64,000 nt of DNA from Yamagishiella unicocca. Lineage: Eukaryota; Chlorophyta; Chlorophyceae; Chlamydomonadales; Volvocaceae. This document shows, piece by piece, positions 11,903-24,600 of the stretch. Both the position numbers and the translations under genes were made by a program. The DNA lies in the NCBI GenBank assembly GCA_003116995.1, contig BDSL01000036.1, positions 248,001 to 312,000 of the forward strand, written 5' to 3'. The first letter of the stretch is position 1; each line of letters starts with the position of its first letter. A model generated the notes under the pieces. That model made no database searches. It was given only the letters and a program-made list of their open reading frames with translations, and had not been told where the DNA came from.

Positions 11903-12365
11903 GTGGAAGTTTGTGTTGCAAGAGAGGCAACATAACCGGAACCCAGCCTGAGTTGGCATCCTTGACGTCCTTGGCAGAGTTCCGGTTATGCAGGGTTCGT
12001 CAACAGTATACCACTTGGAGAACAACTTGCATGCTACCCCTTACTTGTAATCAACACATTGCATCGGTGTGAGGACCCGCTGCCACGTGCCGCAAGTATG
12101 AATTCCGTTGTCCTCCACTTTCTGTACCATGCTTCTTTGACGCCGACGAATTGGGTTCGCCGACGCATCTGCTCGCTGGCTCTCCTATCTGCTACCTGGA
12201 TTCGTTTGCATCAGATCTCCGTCTTGAATATCAGCGCTTTGGGCTTGAGTGGCAACCCTTAGCGTCTACAGGTCCGATTTCATGGCATTGGTCGGCTTGG
12301 TACCCGTCGCTCCAAATGATGCTAGTATGTTCAACTTCACCTGCGCCACAGTTGAGGGCGATAGC

Positions 12366-12417
12366 AGTAGCTATTACAGTGGGCCCCAGACAATAAGGTA
12401 GAGCCATCGGGCGCATC
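12366..12417 (+). repeat. About 45-bp dispersed motif, copy 2
   Basis: Core ATTACAGTGGGCCCCAGAC, then AATAAGGTAGAGCCATCGGG. It shares the extended CCATCGGGC.CATCG end with copy 3. It sits in the 3' part of gene D, probably in its last intron. Confidence 0.75.
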
Positions 12418-12565
12418 GCCTGACGCCGAACGAGACGTGCAGCTGATACAGATACTGATCAGGGCGAAATTCGCGAGCTTCAGAGCAGAGACGACACCAA
12501 AATATTGTTGATACAATTCAGTGTAGTTGACCCGACCATGCACTCAAGGATTGGTATTGCAGTAC

Positions 12566-14801
12566 CTGCAGCGCTGCACGTTTGTGGTCCGACATCTTGG
12601 AGGTTAGGAGGCCTCTGAGCCGCACAGCCTCATTGGCAGCGTATCCAAGCGTATCCGCTGTCTTGGCCAGTACCTGAGCAGGGTGTGTTTATTTAGTCCT
12701 TCTGCTGTGATGACCAGGTTTCGTATCGCGCACGTTGGTACGTGTGGAGCTACTTCGTCACCCTTACCCTCACCAACCCCTCCTGCCTGTTCGATTTCCA
12801 CGATAGGATAGGCTAAATTATGCCTGGAAACCATCGCCTACGTAAGTAATACGCTCTCCCTACGTCCTGCTAGAGCGGCATACATCCCTCTGTTCCTCTC
12901 CTGTGTTACACCACCGTTACACAGTTAGCCCGCCGCCCGCGAGCTGACGGTGCTGATAGCAAACTGCGTCGTCAGCACAACAGCACTTGCAGAAACGGAT
13001 CCCCGTCGTTGACTACTTGATCACAGAGCCCACTATGACGATTACTACTTCTTAGTCTCATATTTGCCCCAGACACCGACCCCCAACTCCCTGCTGCACC
13101 TTGGCGTAGTATTTCGCCGGCTCGACCATGTCCTCATCCGTGATGGCTGCAACCAACCCCTCAGCTCGCGCCGCTATTGCCTTGCGTGAGACCGCGTCGG
13201 GGGCAGCCATGAGCTCCCGAGCAAGGACATCAAGCTCCATGACCTGGCCCTGAGAGCATAGCAGTACACCAGGATGAAGCAGGATTCCAAAATTTGTGGC
13301 AAATTTGTGGCACAGAAGCGAGCTGGCGCTGCCCGTCCACTCAGACACATTGCACCAGCAAGGATCAGCAGCGGGCCCGGAGGGGCCCGGTGTACTAATC
13401 ATGCCAGTGGACCCCCATGCGTGGCAGAAAGGTCACGGATGAAGGAAGTGTACATCGCCTCCATGGCAACGCTTTGTTAACGTCAAGCACGTGCGTGCAA
13501 CAGCAGCCGTGGTGATGTATGTCTGGTGTCGTACACCTTAGCAACGATCTCCCTGCTCCGCTTTGAGGCACCTTGAGGCCGAAGAACCATCCCGTGTGCT
13601 TCGCAAACCATGACAGGATATCATCCGTCTTCTTAGGTGCCACCGAGGGATAATGCAGCGGCTCGCCTCGCCAGTCAACTCCCTTCTTGAACAGCACGAA
13701 CACGGGGTACCTGGTCTCGTCGGCTGCCTTGTACCTGGCCTGTCGGATCCAAACGCATGCAGGAGGCTGGCCAACATATCTGATGGCGCTATGTAAGGGG
13801 ACGCCTTCCGCCGCACAGATTTCACGAAGAATGCATAAACACATTGCCAAGTAGACACCGACAGGGTTCCATCCAAGTACGATACCCGATACCCTGCACC
13901 CCGGCTTCCTGGTTTCAGACTCACTGCCAGTTCCATATTCTTGGGATCAAAATCTCGCTTGGCTACTGCCACCGTGGCCACTAGGACCGGCTTTTGGTAA
14001 CCGCTCTCGCCGACTCTCACGGCAACGTCCTTGAAGGTGTCATGGTCTTCTCCCCATACTGCAAGCGCGAATATGTAGGCGCGCAAGACGAAGGCGTGCC
14101 GGCCACGCACCCAACTAATTACGGGGTTTGCTCAGCAGCGTGAGGAAAGGGTTGCCGTTTGCGAAGAACCGGGCCACAAACGGCATCACATAGGCCGGTG
14201 GACCCGGACGGCGTGTTTGAAAGATCCTTTGTGATGGAGGAAAGCGCCAAATGCTTTCGCCGCACGCAGGCAGGGCCGCATTGTCAGGGGCCGCCTTCCA
14301 GGGAGAGACGTGAGGGACCATCCGCTAAAAAACAGTGCGCGTATTCGCTGCCTCCTTGCGGATCCAACCCTTTGCATCTATACCTTAAGGCCGAAACATT
14401 GGTGGAATGTCTTACAGGCACTCACCGTAATCCTTCTCGAAGCGAACCAGGACATCTCTAGAACCATCGACAATCTGATTTGCAGGGTACCCATAATTCA
14501 GGCGTACTGGGTCGACAGATGTGATTGGGACGATGTTGTGCTGACGACAGGCTTGTATAAGTAAATCGCACCTTTTTAAAAGTTAAATCATCCAGGTACA
14601 AGACTCCCTGCTTTGTACAAACGGAACATCTGTTACCGAATGCGGCAAACGGACGAACGTCAGAGGCAGAAACTGAGCATGAGAACAGCTACGCAATCAC
14701 GATACGAAGTTCGCAGGTGTACTCACCCTATCGGTCATTGCCGTGGCGATCGTTGGCAGCAGAAAACCGAAGACAATCATGGTGGATGTAAATGACGCCA
14801 T
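12566..14801 (-). CDS. Gene D: ERp29/Windbeutel-like ER protein
   Basis: Exons (- strand): 14801-14727, 14607-14572, 14474-14426, 14058-13925, 13739-13572, 13249-13100, 12673-12566; 240 codons in frame. Residues 1-21 form a signal peptide (hydrophobic MIVFGFLLP, then TIATA). Residues 26 to about 142 match the thioredoxin-like ERp29 domain: LDDLTF, VLVRFEKDY, NMELA, then YPVFVLF and WFFGLK. Residues 143-240 match the helical ERp29 C-terminal domain (ELMAAPDAVSRKAI, YYAKVLAK, RLRGLLTSKMSDHKR). There is no cysteine anywhere, so no CXXC redox site, as expected of this non-redox chaperone or secretion-escort family. The final exon is unresolved: 12265-12185 (26 residues, TAG stop) is in phase, but no KDEL-type tail was found. 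Confidence 0.85.
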
Positions 14802-16458
14802 ATTGATTACCATTCACAACTAAGGATACTGCTAGATACACAAAGAAATATAGAGACAATATGAGCACAGTCGCTTTTCCTTTTTCGCATTGCAGCCTAC
14901 CGTAAGGCCTCCATGGCAAGAGCTGCTGTCTCAATCCAAGCAAGCCATTCCTAGGTTGTGAGACGCACCTGACGTGTAGCTTTGCACTGCATAGGTGGGC
15001 ATCGCGTGAATTTTTTGCCTGAAAGAGCAGATAGACCCTTGGGACATTTGGAGGCGCAGCGGCCGCCTCACACGTTACCAGAGCCTTAATAACACGAGGT
15101 AACGCAGTTTGCCGTTGTAGGGGCATTTTGATGAGTCAGCGGGTGGGTAACCGAGACAAATATCTTGACAAGGCCTCGAATAAGTGACATGAGTTGCTCG
15201 GTGTAGTTAGGACAACGTAACCGCCGGGGCTTGGATGTACGGCCTGAGTAGAGCGTTGGTTACATCCAAAATTGCCACGTATCACGCGAATGGCCGCCAC
15301 GCAAAATACACCTCATACCGGCGCATCTGCTGTTTTGGGGAGAGTCCCTGGGGGATCCAGCCATATCAGCAACCATTTATTTTCTGTACTCTGCCTCGTC
15401 TATTCAGCTGCGCCAAAACGAAGGAAGTATTTCTCTTCTACCCTAACGCACCACAATGGCTTCTTTGTCAGCGCTTCCAGTACACAGGTACACTCAGCGA
15501 CACCCAGCGACGTTCGAAGGTCCAAGCATGGACCTAACATAGCGTTCTTAAGCACTCCGCGGCAACCCCTTCTGCCGTACGCCGACCTCCTAGCTCATCA
15601 CGATGGCTTCCCATGCAAGTATCTCGGTACACAGACACACTCCGCGACAATCAGCAACCTCTCAAGGCAAAGGCACCTACCATACGGTACCACGCCTCTG
15701 CGTATCCAGAACCCTCTTCGGCTGAGCGCCGACCAATGCTCGTACGATATCCCTGCGCCGGCCAATGCTCATACGACGTCCCCGTAGGGATTATAGCTAC
15801 AAGCCGAAGGGCCAAACATAAGGCATCGCATATTGGCTTCGACCAAGGAGGCTTTACTAGGCAGGCACGGTCGATGACGAGTGGTGACGCGTGAGCTTCA
15901 GAAGGATAATATATATATCCCTGAAGCATGCCTGCCAAGAATACGTAACGCCCAATTCGCAGTGGGGCGCATCCAAACGGCGGTTGTGGAGAACCGAGAA
16001 GTCAGCGAGTCCCCTGTCAGGCAAAGCCTTCGGCCCCTTGCACAAGGGCCAAGTCTCACTACGTCCAATGATATCAATGTAAGCTTACCGAAACCCTCCA
16101 ACAGGACCTTCCGACTGCCAACTGCACTAGCACCCCTCCTCTCTGGACGCCATTGCAGCGATATGCTACGCGCGCACATACACACACACTTCCTGGTGTG
16201 TATGGCTCATCACGATACCTTGGGATGCATATCTGTGCTTACTTATCTACCAGGACACCAACCCAATCGGGCCCATGTTCTGCTGTTGCGTCACCCACGC
16301 GCTGCTACAGCGAAGGAGACCACGCCGCATTCAACGAGCTGCGTGTCACTACAGGAACGCGCATAGCTAAGCTACGAATACGAGAATAATGCGAACTGAG
16401 AAGCTCCATAACTTATTTTCCAGCATACCCTTTACGCCGTAACAAATATAATTACCAT
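14802..16458. other. Intergenic region between genes D and B
   Basis: 5' flank of D and 3' flank of B; the first TGTAA on the - strand after B's stop is at 15264-15260. Long + strand frames here (for example 15272-15787) look repetitive. A degenerate unit around CACGATGGCTTC and GTACACAG..ACACTC recurs near 15450-15530 and 15596-15680, and CCAATGCTC.TACGA recurs near 15735-15775. No homologous protein is recognised. Confidence 0.45.
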
Positions 16459-18644
16459 TTATGCGCCAGCGGCGCCTTCAGGACCCGCAATGCTTTGATC
16501 TGGGATCGAACCCGCACGACTAGCACTGCGTCTCCGCGCGTGTGTAATCCGCGTCCACGCACGAGGCATTGACTTCAAGCTGAGCTTCGAGCTGAGCCTC
16601 GACGTACTTTCTCGCAGCTTGGTGTATAGCTTCATCGTCTTGCCCTTAAATGTCGGGACCACGTGGTAGATGAAGAGACCCAAGAACGCCATGATGACCA
16701 AGCAGTTGATAATAAGGATTACCGCTCCAAGCAGTGTTTCACTTGTCTGCGTGGTCAGTTGCAAGGCGGTGGTACATGATGCAAATACTGAAAGGTAAGC
16801 CAGTGCGTAGGCATACAAATGCCAAGGAGGCAGGAAGGTTCCCAGAAACACTAACATAAAAGCCCACTGTAACAAGCACTATGTGACTGGTAGCAAACCC
16901 GAGGGCCATGCAGGCCGTGCAAATACGTGCAGTTGCGATTGCGGTTGCGTGTTCATTAAACCTTACCGGCGAGAGATCGGACAACGGAAAGCTGGTGAAC
17001 ATGCCCAAGGTAACCGTCATGCAGATAGTGCCCAGTGACAGCAGCTGCAGCGCGGTGAGCTGGTCATGCACGAGGGGGCTGAAGTAGGTGTTGATCATCA
17101 GGATTGCCAGCAGGAAAACCTGCAGTGTGGTGGTAGGCCAGCAGGAGTACAGCAGAGCCAAAGACGAGGTTTCCATACAGGCAGGACATGGACTGGGCTG
17201 GTGAACCGGATTTGCTGGTATGCTGGTTACCGGGACGGCTTGAGCCTTGCGAGTCGCAAGGGGACTCCGATTCGTTTCAACAACGTCATCGAATGTCCTC
17301 CAGCCTCACATCATCTCCGTCACCAGTAAAATACGTTTTATGGCGAATAGGCTGACCCGTAGGCCACTAAAGCACGCACCTCAAGCAGTAGCGCCTGATG
17401 GAAGACCCAAAGGACGCGCCCAAACACCTCGACCACCACCAGCACCAGCGTCTGCGCCTGCATGACACTCTCCCAGAAGTAGAACCGCTCCCTGCACCGT
17501 GGCACGTACAGACAACGAATGATGAGTGCGGGACCCATCGTGATGGTATATACCTCCTCTGCTAGCTTGCTCTGGCAGCTCGAACGGGATTAATGCTTTC
17601 CAACGTTATACGGTAGGGGGAGACGTCACCTAGATTTAGACAAGCTCCATTCAAGACGTATCGCCAGCTAAAAGGCATTCCGAGGCAGTGTGGAAGGTTG
17701 GGTCTCCCATCCGGCGGTGGCCAAGGACACGGCAACGATCACCGTACAATCCCCGTATTGACTCTACACGCCAAGGGGAACGCGTTCAGGACTTACTTGT
17801 ACGAGCGATATAGGAATCCGTACACTTGTACGATCTCCACTTGGTACAAACGCTTCCGGTGAGTGAACATCAGGCCGGCGCAGATCATCGGCATGGCCAG
17901 GCACAGCACGACCACCGACACCACACCGACAGGAACCCACCTGCGCACGATCCGACGACAGGTATTAGTAACAGGACCGAGAAACCACGTATAATAGCAT
18001 CAAATGTCGTATACGGCAAGTATCTGAATGAGTTTATACGATGGGTGCCGCGAACATCTAGGCGTGATGTCATAGGTTGCATCAAGGTGTGTTGACCGAG
18101 ATTTGGCTTCTTATTATGGTCCTGCCAAAACGAGCCATCGTTCTGTCGTACAAAATACGTCGTGACTTCCGCCGCATGCCCAACCACCGTCAGCCCAGCC
18201 CAACCCACAGTGTGAGGTGGCGGCCAGTGTAGCATTCTTGGTTCATGTCTCGGATCCAGTACCCGTGCTTCGCTGCGGCCTGCAGTGCGCGTGGGACGAG
18301 GCGCATTATAAGGTGGCTGCAAACGGGCGCTGGGTGGCATGCCGTCAGCCATTAACGTCGCGCAAAGATGGAAAGGCGCAATGCCTGGCACAGCTGCCGT
18401 GATCAGGCGTAACGCGGCCATGGGCAGGAATTTCAGCCCGTGAGTCTTGGAGACCATGCAGCGAGCATGGCAACGAAAAGGTGCCCGCAGTGATCGGAGG
18501 CAGCGTCACATTGAAAAACTTCAGCGTGCCACTACTAACCCGCTGGTTCTCTGAGTGTTCTCCATCCAGTTGATCCAGCTTGTAGCACGAGAAGATGGAC
18601 AGCCCCTCCGTGGCCCAGGTCGGCATGAGGACGAAGGAGGTCAC
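16459..18644 (-). other. Gene B: C-terminal membrane bundle and tail
   Basis: Exons 18644-18540 (FVLMPTWATEGLSIFSCYKLD), 18279-18209 (GYWIRDMNQECY), 17940-17797 (VGVVSVVVLCLAMPMICAG, VYGFLY), 17491-17380 (FYFWES and a helix), 17119-16967 (INTYFSP and a helix pair) and 16746-16459 (last helix and a basic, Ser/Arg-rich tail, stop TAA). All six match gene A in phase; the first five match in order and length. Confidence 0.86.
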
Positions 18645-21600
18645 CTGTTGGGGTCAGGGCGTTCGGTTTTACGGGCTCTTGAAGGCGTGTCGAAGCGAAA
18701 AGGTCCCGTGAAGACGCAAGAGCAAAAAGTGATGACCGCGCGCGTGTGCGTACACGGTCGTAGCCAGCCTTAGCATTTCCCGATTCCCTCTTGTGCGTCT
18801 TTTGGCATTTATGGGAAGTCGAATACGGCTCTGCAGTGACAAGCAAAACGTTAGACCTGGCAGAACCAGCGTCCACCAGACAGACACACCGTCTGCCCCT
18901 TGGCAGGCTGGAAAGCTGCGAAGGCCGCTTACGCAAGCCCCTGCAAGGCAGAGACCTCAGTGATGGAACGGCACCGTCCATTTTGAGACAGTGCGCGTTT
19001 ACCTTGGGCTCCTGCCCCTGCCCCATTCACCGTTCCCACATCCGCCCGCTTGTTGACGCCTTCATCCTGATCCCGACCCTAGACGCCGATCCCGACCCAC
19101 CATGATCACCAGGAACAGCTGCGACGGAAGGCTCATGTTGGCGTCCACAAACGACAGCGATTCGCGCTGTGTCAGGAAGGAAAATATTGAGTCCTGCCTT
19201 CGGCCCACGCTCTTGATTCCCTCAGAGCGTGCAATGCTGTTGACAGTGGACAGGCCCCCGGGCCGGTAGCCGCTGGGCATTGATGGAGGAAAATCGTCGC
19301 TCTGTGTAGGCGTGATGAGCCTGTGGTTTCGCAAGGATGTCTCCTGGCTCCGCAGCCCCGCCGATGCCCGAAGCGTTATTTGCACACGGCTATCGACCGA
19401 CTGCTTGGGGCTGTTGGGCAAGGTGCGATTGCCACTGGTGCGCGTGTCGATGGTGTGCAGCTTGGATCCCGAGGGGGTGCTGCTTTCACCGGTCAACACC
19501 GAGTTCAGCAGCTCCTCACTACGGTGCACCGCCTTTAGGGACGGCTGCTCCAGGGCAGGGCCGCCGATACCACCGCTGCCGCCGCCATCACGCCCATTCA
19601 GCACAGCGGTTGCGGCCCCAGCGGCCGCAGGTGCAGCCATTGGGTTGGGGCCGCGGCCCTTCGCAACTGGGGGCCGGGCCCTGCCGCGGCCAAGTGCAAA
19701 CGGCGTCCAAACCTCCTCCGACGAGGCCGTTATCGCTATGAGAGCAGCAGCAGCACCATGCTTGGCTGGTAGCTTCTCCAGCACGATGCCCACCGTTGCC
19801 ATGGTGTCTGGCTGGGGCCCTCCGGGTCGCACGAAGGGCTTACCCGCCTCGGGCACTGGCCTAGCTGGCGGTGACGAGCCCGGGGCGCCTGCGGCATCAC
19901 CGCTGGAGGGTGCCGCACTAGCTTGCAGCACTGCCGCCGCCTCCTTAACTACGCCATCTGAAGCTAGACCTCGCAACTGGCTCTGCTCGCCCCCAGAATC
20001 GGCCGCGTCACCGGATATGACTTCAATTAGCATCGTGCTGCCGTCTGGATTGGTGCTTTTGCTGTATCGACAGGAAGCGACGGAGCCGGCCCGACGACTC
20101 GTAGCCGGGCCGCGCAAGCTCTGGATCGTATCGTCGCGTCCTATGGACAAGGTGCGCGATGTAAAGCGGTGGCTGAGGCGCAAGCTATCGTCGCGAAAGG
20201 ACGCCCACAGCCTGCCCTGATTCCAGAAGAAAAACCTGCACGGCAACGCGAGATGGATGTTTCGGCATCCGTTGGAGATCGCTCACATTGGCAGCTTGAA
20301 TTTTTTCTCTTGAGTGCATAGCTCGGTAAAGCCTGAAAACGCCTTGCGATGTTGCGGCAGCGCTACTGCGCACCTGAAAATCCAGAGCACCATGACTACC
20401 AGCACCGAGAACACGGGAAGCAGCAGGCCCGATAACACCTGGACCGTTGTCTGCGTTGCGGAGTCGGCGCCTAGCCAAAGGCAGCTGGGCGCGTACACCT
20501 GCTTGACGCTGCCGGTGATGCTGCCTAGGACGGACTGGAGGCCCAGGACTGAGCCCGGCCAGTCTATGTTGATGCGCGTGACGATAAGGAAGAACTGCGG
20601 CTCGCCCGGATGGTGGATGGCATGAAACAAGGAGGAGGCGGCATCAGACAGACGACCCAAGGCTCAGGTGGAGACAAAGTGCAGATGAGTATGGCGAGGG
20701 ACGAACACGGCGCGTGGTGAGGGACGAACACGGCGCGTGGTGAGGGACGAACACGGCGCGTGGTGAACAGCCATTGGGGGACGGAATGTAAAGGACTGCA
20801 ACAGGCTTCGAGTCCAATGTGTCGGTGGTGTTCAGGCTTAGGTCCTGGCTGCATGTACGGCAAGCAGACTGGTTGCTGTCTCTGTGAAGTGGCATCAAGG
20901 CATGACATGAGCTACTTGCAAGGTAATCCATATTCCGGACAGCTGTGGGTCCAGGGCCGTCGCTTGTGCAGCCCACCGCACTGGAACATGCAGTGTGCTA
21001 ACAAGGCTACGCCCGGACCTGTTCCTCCTAGGTTTCACTTCGCTCTACGCGCCAATACATGGGCCTCTCCTCACCCCCCCGGCCGTGCCTCCATCCGCAG
21101 ACGGGGCGGCTCGTGCGACAAGGGCAGCAACGTTCGCAATGCTTGGTACAGAGCCATGGCCAATGGCTCATCCACGGAGTCACCGCACGCGGGCCACCGA
21201 GCCGAAGGTAATGCTGTGTACGGCAGCTTAACTGTTTCTGGCAGCCTGTGCTTTGCCGGATCCCGTGGGCACACAGCGTCCCAACGCCCATCAACCCGTC
21301 GCAGACGCACCTGGTAGTGCACGATGAGCACCTGCAGGAATTCAGCAGCGGGGCAGGCAGGGCGAGGTCGTTGTCAGGGTCAGCAACTCAATGCGCAGAG
21401 CTACGAGCACGACATGGCGCGTTTGGATCAACATACACACCGGCAGCGCAGTGCCAAACAGGACTCGAGCCGCGAGGCCGCACGCGGAACTAGGGGAAAG
21501 GCTGGTGGCGGCAGAAGCGAATGGAATTTACATCTGCTACTCCGGCCGCTGCCGTGCCCTCACCCCTACCTTGAGCATGTCGGCCGCGGGGACTCCCCCC

Positions 21601-24600
21601 TCCTCCATCGAGTACCGGTAGTCGGTCAGGAAGGTCATGAGGACGGAGAAGCCTGCGGGTGCGCGGTAGGTGAGGGGCGGGGGCGGGTGCGGGGGCGAGG
21701 GTGGTCTTAGACGGGTATATGTGATATAGGGGGAGGCCAGGGGCCGAGGCGCGCGGGAATAGAGGGGCAAGGGCACACTACGGCGGGATGCATGGATACT
21801 TTCGAAGATGATGTGCAGGGAGATCCTAGCGGTGTCCAAAATACGGACTACCACTCTCCAACAAGAGCCCAGCCCTCGTGCGCACAGCAATGGCTTTGCC
21901 TTTTGGCATCATTCGCCGTTTCCAAAAGCCGTTCCAGCTGCCCCTCCGTAAATCCAAAAGGCGTATGCAATATCCAGCTACCCTTACCCAAATGCACACT
22001 CACCCAACCATAGCGTGTTGGCTACGAACATGGCGGCACCGATGAGGAGGGTCGTCCACCGTTGGTAGCACTGGTTGCAAGTGAAATCCGAGTGGAGGGC
22101 GTAATACCGGCCGCCGTACGATGCACACGTGGCACACAGGATGCCCGAGTAACCCTGTGGTGGAGTAGCGGCCGCATACAGGGTGCAAGTGCTCGATGAT
22201 ACTTAAGAGGGCGTTCCAAGCGGCGGGCCATGCCCAGGCCCCATTGTGCGCGGGGCAGGTTGAACAGGGCAAGCAGCCCTGAATCAGGGACAGGGTAAAC
22301 CCCCAGTATACGAGGAGTTCCAGCTTCAGGTCCATAAGCCACCACACTTTTAGACACATTTCAAAACCATCGGCCATCCTGAAACCGCTCGGTTGGCGGC
22401 GAGCAAAACTCCCCTTACTTGTGCATTGGTTGCTCAGTGGTATGGCGCAGTACGGCTGTATGGTTTCATGAAACACGCATGCATCATCGACCATCCGAGT
22501 AGGCTCAGCATTGCTGCAGTCCCCGTTCACCTCTCGCCGTACACAGCAGCACAATTAGTGATAACCGTATCGCCGCGGTCCAACTCCCACAGACAGGTTC
22601 CTGCTCCCACCTCCGCCTGCCCACCTTCGCGCACTGCAACTGCATGTAGCTCAAGCTGTCGTTGTTGGGCAGCCCCCACAGCGCGCAGTCCAGCAGGAAG
22701 CCGTCGAACGTGCCGTCGGGCAGAAGTGGAGTGGTCCCTCGCGCCTTCGGGTCCGCCGCCAGGGTCCTGCCCATGTGGGTTGCAAAAACTCAGCCCGTAC
22801 CGTATCACCCAGGAGGAATGGCTCCACAGGCCGGGCTACCGTAATACCTCACTATCGGCCTTACACGACACGGACGCGACTGCCTGTCCACGTCTGCCTG
22901 TCAACGTCCTGGCAATATCGATATCCAGGCGCACTCACCACAAGAGCCGACAGATTGCTGATACCAATTCATCCCAGTCGTTGTAACGGTTACAGTGGGT
23001 TCCAAACCAAGAGGTAGAACCATCGGGCACATCGTCCAGTGTACGGTATATTTACGGAAGCACAACTTCAGGCACGTGGGTGGCCGCAACGTACTCAGTC
23101 TCGAAGTCAAACCCCTTTCACCCAGAAGGTGCACCCAGAGACGCCCAGAGCACCAAGTTGACGGCTTCACTCACCTGTACACATCAAGATAGGCGCCCAC
23201 CAGGGTCTCCCCGCCTTGGCCGTCCTTTTGCAACGCCCCGAATCGACCGGGTTCGCCAAAGTAAGAGTACCAGCGCTCCTGGCAGCGTGCCAAAGCCTTG
23301 TTCGCGGCAGGATTCTTACCTCTGAAGATTTCGCGAGGCGGGCGCGCATATCAGCGCAATGGGGCGCGAATTAAGGCAAGGGGCGACACGTGCAAGCCGG
23401 GCATGCAACGGACAGGGAAAACCCGTTGTGCGCTTCTCTAGACGCAAACGGTGCTGCTGAACTTCCGCGCTGTGCACCGACGACAGTGAAGCACACCCGC
23501 CTTTGTACGCAGCTGCTTTCTTCATTACTGGTAGCATTGCCTGGCGTGATTATACCAACCGCACCTGCAGGCTCCCGCGTTGGGGCACTGGTGTAAGATG
23601 GTTGAGTTAGCGGCGCTGTGCCAGAAGCCCTCTTTCGGAACCAATACCGAGCCACCTGTACAATTGGCGTCGTCAGGGCAGCTGAAGCAGTGGCTGTCAG
23701 CCGCTGGCACTGGCGCTGTGCCGTCTCCGGAGCGACCACTGGCGTCCCGGTCAATGCCCATCGTGTAGGTGTTGGCGGAGCACCTGGGGGGTGCGAGGGC
23801 CAGGTCGGTCAGAAGCGGGCGCATATGGGCTCACGAGGCTGGCCCTGAACCATACACGTGAGCTGTCGCCGTCAGTGCGGGGTGAGTCAGCAGATGGATC
23901 CTGCGACCACGTACCTTGAACACAGGGTATCACCATCCAGCGACAACTCTCCAAGCCAGCAGGCCGGCACCGTCACAGTGATCAGCAGGGGCGTTACCTG
24001 GACCCGTGTGACAAAAGCCACGGGAAGGGAGGTTGGTGCCGGGCAGCGCGCGTCAGCAAGCCGAGTGAAGAATTAGACGCTAGACACAGGGCTTCACCCA
24101 AATGTCCACAAGACGATGCGGATCAGGTGATGCAAGGCTGTTGGTTTTATCGTGGTACGAGCATACCACTGGCATACGGCCTTCGTGCACAGACGGCTGT
24201 TTGACGTACCTGCATGTCAGTGGCGGTGTCCAGCTCCAGCCGCAGCGTGTAATTCCCCTTCGAGGCTCGCACGCGCAGGCCCAGCAAGGACGCGACGCCG
24301 CCGACCACCTATACACATGCAGCGCAGCATGCGGAAGCATTGCGTTGCAGGGAAGGACCAGGTGCTGAGGACCGGACCCGCGGGATGCCCATGGGCATCC
24401 GTTGGGGAGTCGACCCATCGCTTGATCCTGGTTGTACGAAGCTAGAGGACTGTAGCACGCATTATTTGCCGTCTGGCATGCTGATTTCACGCTCTACCTG
24501 CGGAGAGTGTGCCACTGTGACGTCCCTGTCCGGGGTCCAGCAACCCGCCCAACACACTGAGCCGGTTTCTCGGTAGTCAATCCTAGTGTTCCAGCATGCG

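Larger units (their letters stand above)
10940..12180. other. 3' flank of genes A and D, no gene recognised
   Basis: Probable 3' UTR of A to about 11.82 kb and of the - strand gene D from about 12.2 kb. Open frames here are short, and the longer ones overlap the antisense of A's last exon. The only structured element seen is copy 1 of the roughly 45-bp dispersed motif at 11860-11902. Confidence 0.5.
20374..22154 (-). other. Gene B: first membrane block
   Basis: Exons 22154-22004 (GYSGILCATC, SDFTCNQC, then helix LLIGAAMFVANTLWLG), 21652-21570 (GFSVLMTFLTDYRY, VPAADMLK), 21331-21311 (microexon) and 20594-20374 (FFLIVTRINIDWP to LVVMVLWIF). The intron between 21570 and 21331 is short. The intron 21310-20595 carries a 23-bp triple tandem at 20696-20764. 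Confidence 0.85.

Noticed and set aside
15272..15787. 171-codon open frame on the + strand
   Set aside because: Translation is Ser/Thr/His-rich, reflects a degenerate DNA repeat, and has no recognisable domain.
19312..20220. 302-codon open frame on the + strand
   Set aside because: It is antisense to gene B's large loop exon (20235-19101), which is supported by paralogues and splice phase. GC-rich, biased codons keep the opposite strand open.
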